From Treponema sp. (GTDB lineage Bacteria > Spirochaetota > Spirochaetia > Treponematales > Rectinemataceae): a DNA stretch of 7,212 nt. Of the stretch, positions 6,606-7,212 are shown piece after piece (position 1 is the stretch's first letter; each line of letters starts with the position of its first letter). The stretch lies in the NCBI GenBank assembly GCA_017849315.1, contig JAFIHQ010000170.1:1-7212 (forward strand). The letters run 5' to 3'. Both the position numbers and the translations under genes were made by a program. Below the pieces are notes generated by a model. That model saw only the letters and a program-made list of their open reading frames with translations. It ran no database searches and was not told the origin of the DNA.

Positions 6606-6751
6606 TGGTTAGGTTCCGTCCAGGACGGGCGGAAAATCCAGAATCAGATCATCATGTGTTCAGTTACTTCGAAATTGTGGACTCTTCGTACTTTGCCGGT
6701 TAGGAGTGTACGATCTCGACTGTACATCGTGGTGTTCGACTGCGGGGTTTC
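6606..6751 (+). promoter_or_regulatory. Long untranslated leader of the permease gene
   Basis: No credible gene lies between the oppA stop and the permease start. After the promoter the leader holds a hairpin, TTCCGTCC (6614-6621) with GGGCGGAA (6627-6634), having one G-U pair and the loop AGGAC. Near the gene are the short inverted repeat ACGAT/ATCGT (6710-6714, 6726-6730) and the repeat CGACTG (6717-6722, 6737-6742). The best ribosome-site match, AGGAG (6702-6706), is 45 bases too far upstream, and only GGGG (6744-6747) lies close to the ATG. A structured, possibly regulated leader is possible; I recognise no known riboswitch. Confidence 0.35.
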
Positions 6752-7212
6752 ATGACAGGGTATGTAATAAGAAGAATTCTGCAATCGATACTCTCAATTT
6801 TTATCGTATCCATGCTAACTATTTTCTTGGTCTATTCATGTATACCACGGCAACTTGTGTTTAAGGGAGATTCGCAGCTCCAAAAACTGGCGAACCAGCC
6901 GGATGAGTATCAAGATTATAAATACAAGGTCTGGAAGGATCTGGGGTATATCGATTACGTAACACAACACGAATATGCCAAGACCAAGTTTGGTGATGAC
7001 TCTCCCCAGGTGAGTGAAGCGCTGGTGCCCGGTTCGCCGTTCTATGAGACTTTTAGGGCGGACTTCTCGGCCAAAGGTTTTAAGGTCGAGGCTCAGCCGG
7101 TCAGTGGCACACTCTACGCATATAAAGACATTCCGCTTCTTACCAGAGTCTTTCGGTGGTACGCCAATCTTATAGTCGTCGATGGCCCAAACAAGATTCA
7201 TGATCCAAACAA
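6752..7212 (+). CDS. oppB: Oligopeptide ABC transporter permease, AmiC/OppB type (3' end beyond window)
   Basis: The first 153 residues of an inner-membrane permease for peptide import. Residues 8-28 form the first membrane helix, after the RRILQS start typical of OppB/DppB proteins. IPRQLVFKGD follows, and then a long polar segment that ordinary OppB lacks. This segment matches streptococcal AmiC as I remember it: KVWKDLGYIDYV (59-70) and PLLTRVFRWYANLI...NKIHDPN (128-153). AmiC has about 500 residues, so about two thirds, including the remaining helices and the EAA loop contacting the ATPases, is off the edge. The frame is closed upstream by TAG at 6701. The ATG at 6752 is the only good start, but its ribosome site is weak (GGGG, four bases away). 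Further transporter genes (oppC, oppD, oppF) are expected to the right. Confidence 0.88.
   Translation, partial: MTGYVIRRILQSILSIFIVSMLTIFLVYSCIPRQLVFKGDSQLQKLANQPDEYQDYKYKVWKDLGYIDYVTQHEYAKTKFGDDSPQVSEALVPGSPFYETFRADFSAKGFKVEAQPVSGTLYAYKDIPLLTRVFRWYANLIVVDGPNKIHDPN

Noticed and set aside
6519..6755. Open frame of 78 codons between oppA and the permease gene
   Set aside because: It begins at TTG without a ribosome site, runs across the promoter and leader, has no family-like pattern, and overlaps the permease start by ATGA only by chance.

Overview
The window looks like bacterial chromosome of roughly balanced base composition (judged by eye). It carries four complete genes, a fifth gene broken by one in-frame stop codon, and the start of a sixth. 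I see no mobile element, CRISPR array, tRNA or rRNA. The organism is uncertain. A threonyl-tRNA synthetase without its N-terminal TGS domain, and a peptide-binding protein with an ordinary signal peptide instead of a lipoprotein signal, suggest a diderm, perhaps a spirochaete of the Sphaerochaeta/Treponema kind. The T-box leader and the Streptococcus Ami-like transporter look Firmicutes-like, so past exchange with Firmicutes is plausible. This placement is inference.

Positions 1-313 are the 3' part of a T-box leader. Stem III, the T-box sequence, a full antiterminator pairing and a long competing terminator hairpin can all be traced by hand. Stem I with the specifier codon lies off the left edge. 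The leader feeds thrS (314-2053), which is followed after 36 bases by a dihydroorotate dehydrogenase-like flavoprotein gene (2090-3076) and after 31 more by a small four-helix membrane protein gene (3108-3629). These three are tightly spaced, lie on one strand and are probably one transcript, so uncharged tRNA-Thr may control all three.

A minus-strand gene for an unrecognised protein with three membrane segments (3647-4225) converges on that operon. Between it and the next gene is a divergent control region (4226-4453). It holds a promoter in each direction, two palindromes sharing the core CGATAAT around the rightward promoter, and a hairpin in the leader.

The right part is an oligopeptide ABC transporter locus of the AmiA/AmiC type. 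The binding-protein gene (4454-6427) is full length for its family but has TGA as codon 88, where relatives have an aromatic residue; TGG (Trp) is one base away. A 10-bp hairpin with a UUCG loop follows it. Then come a good sigma-70-type promoter and a leader of about 145 bases before the permease gene (from 6752), which runs off the right edge. The main points for a second look are the nonsense codon, the T-box architecture, the loss of the catalytic Cys in the dehydrogenase-like protein, and the control signals around the transporter genes.
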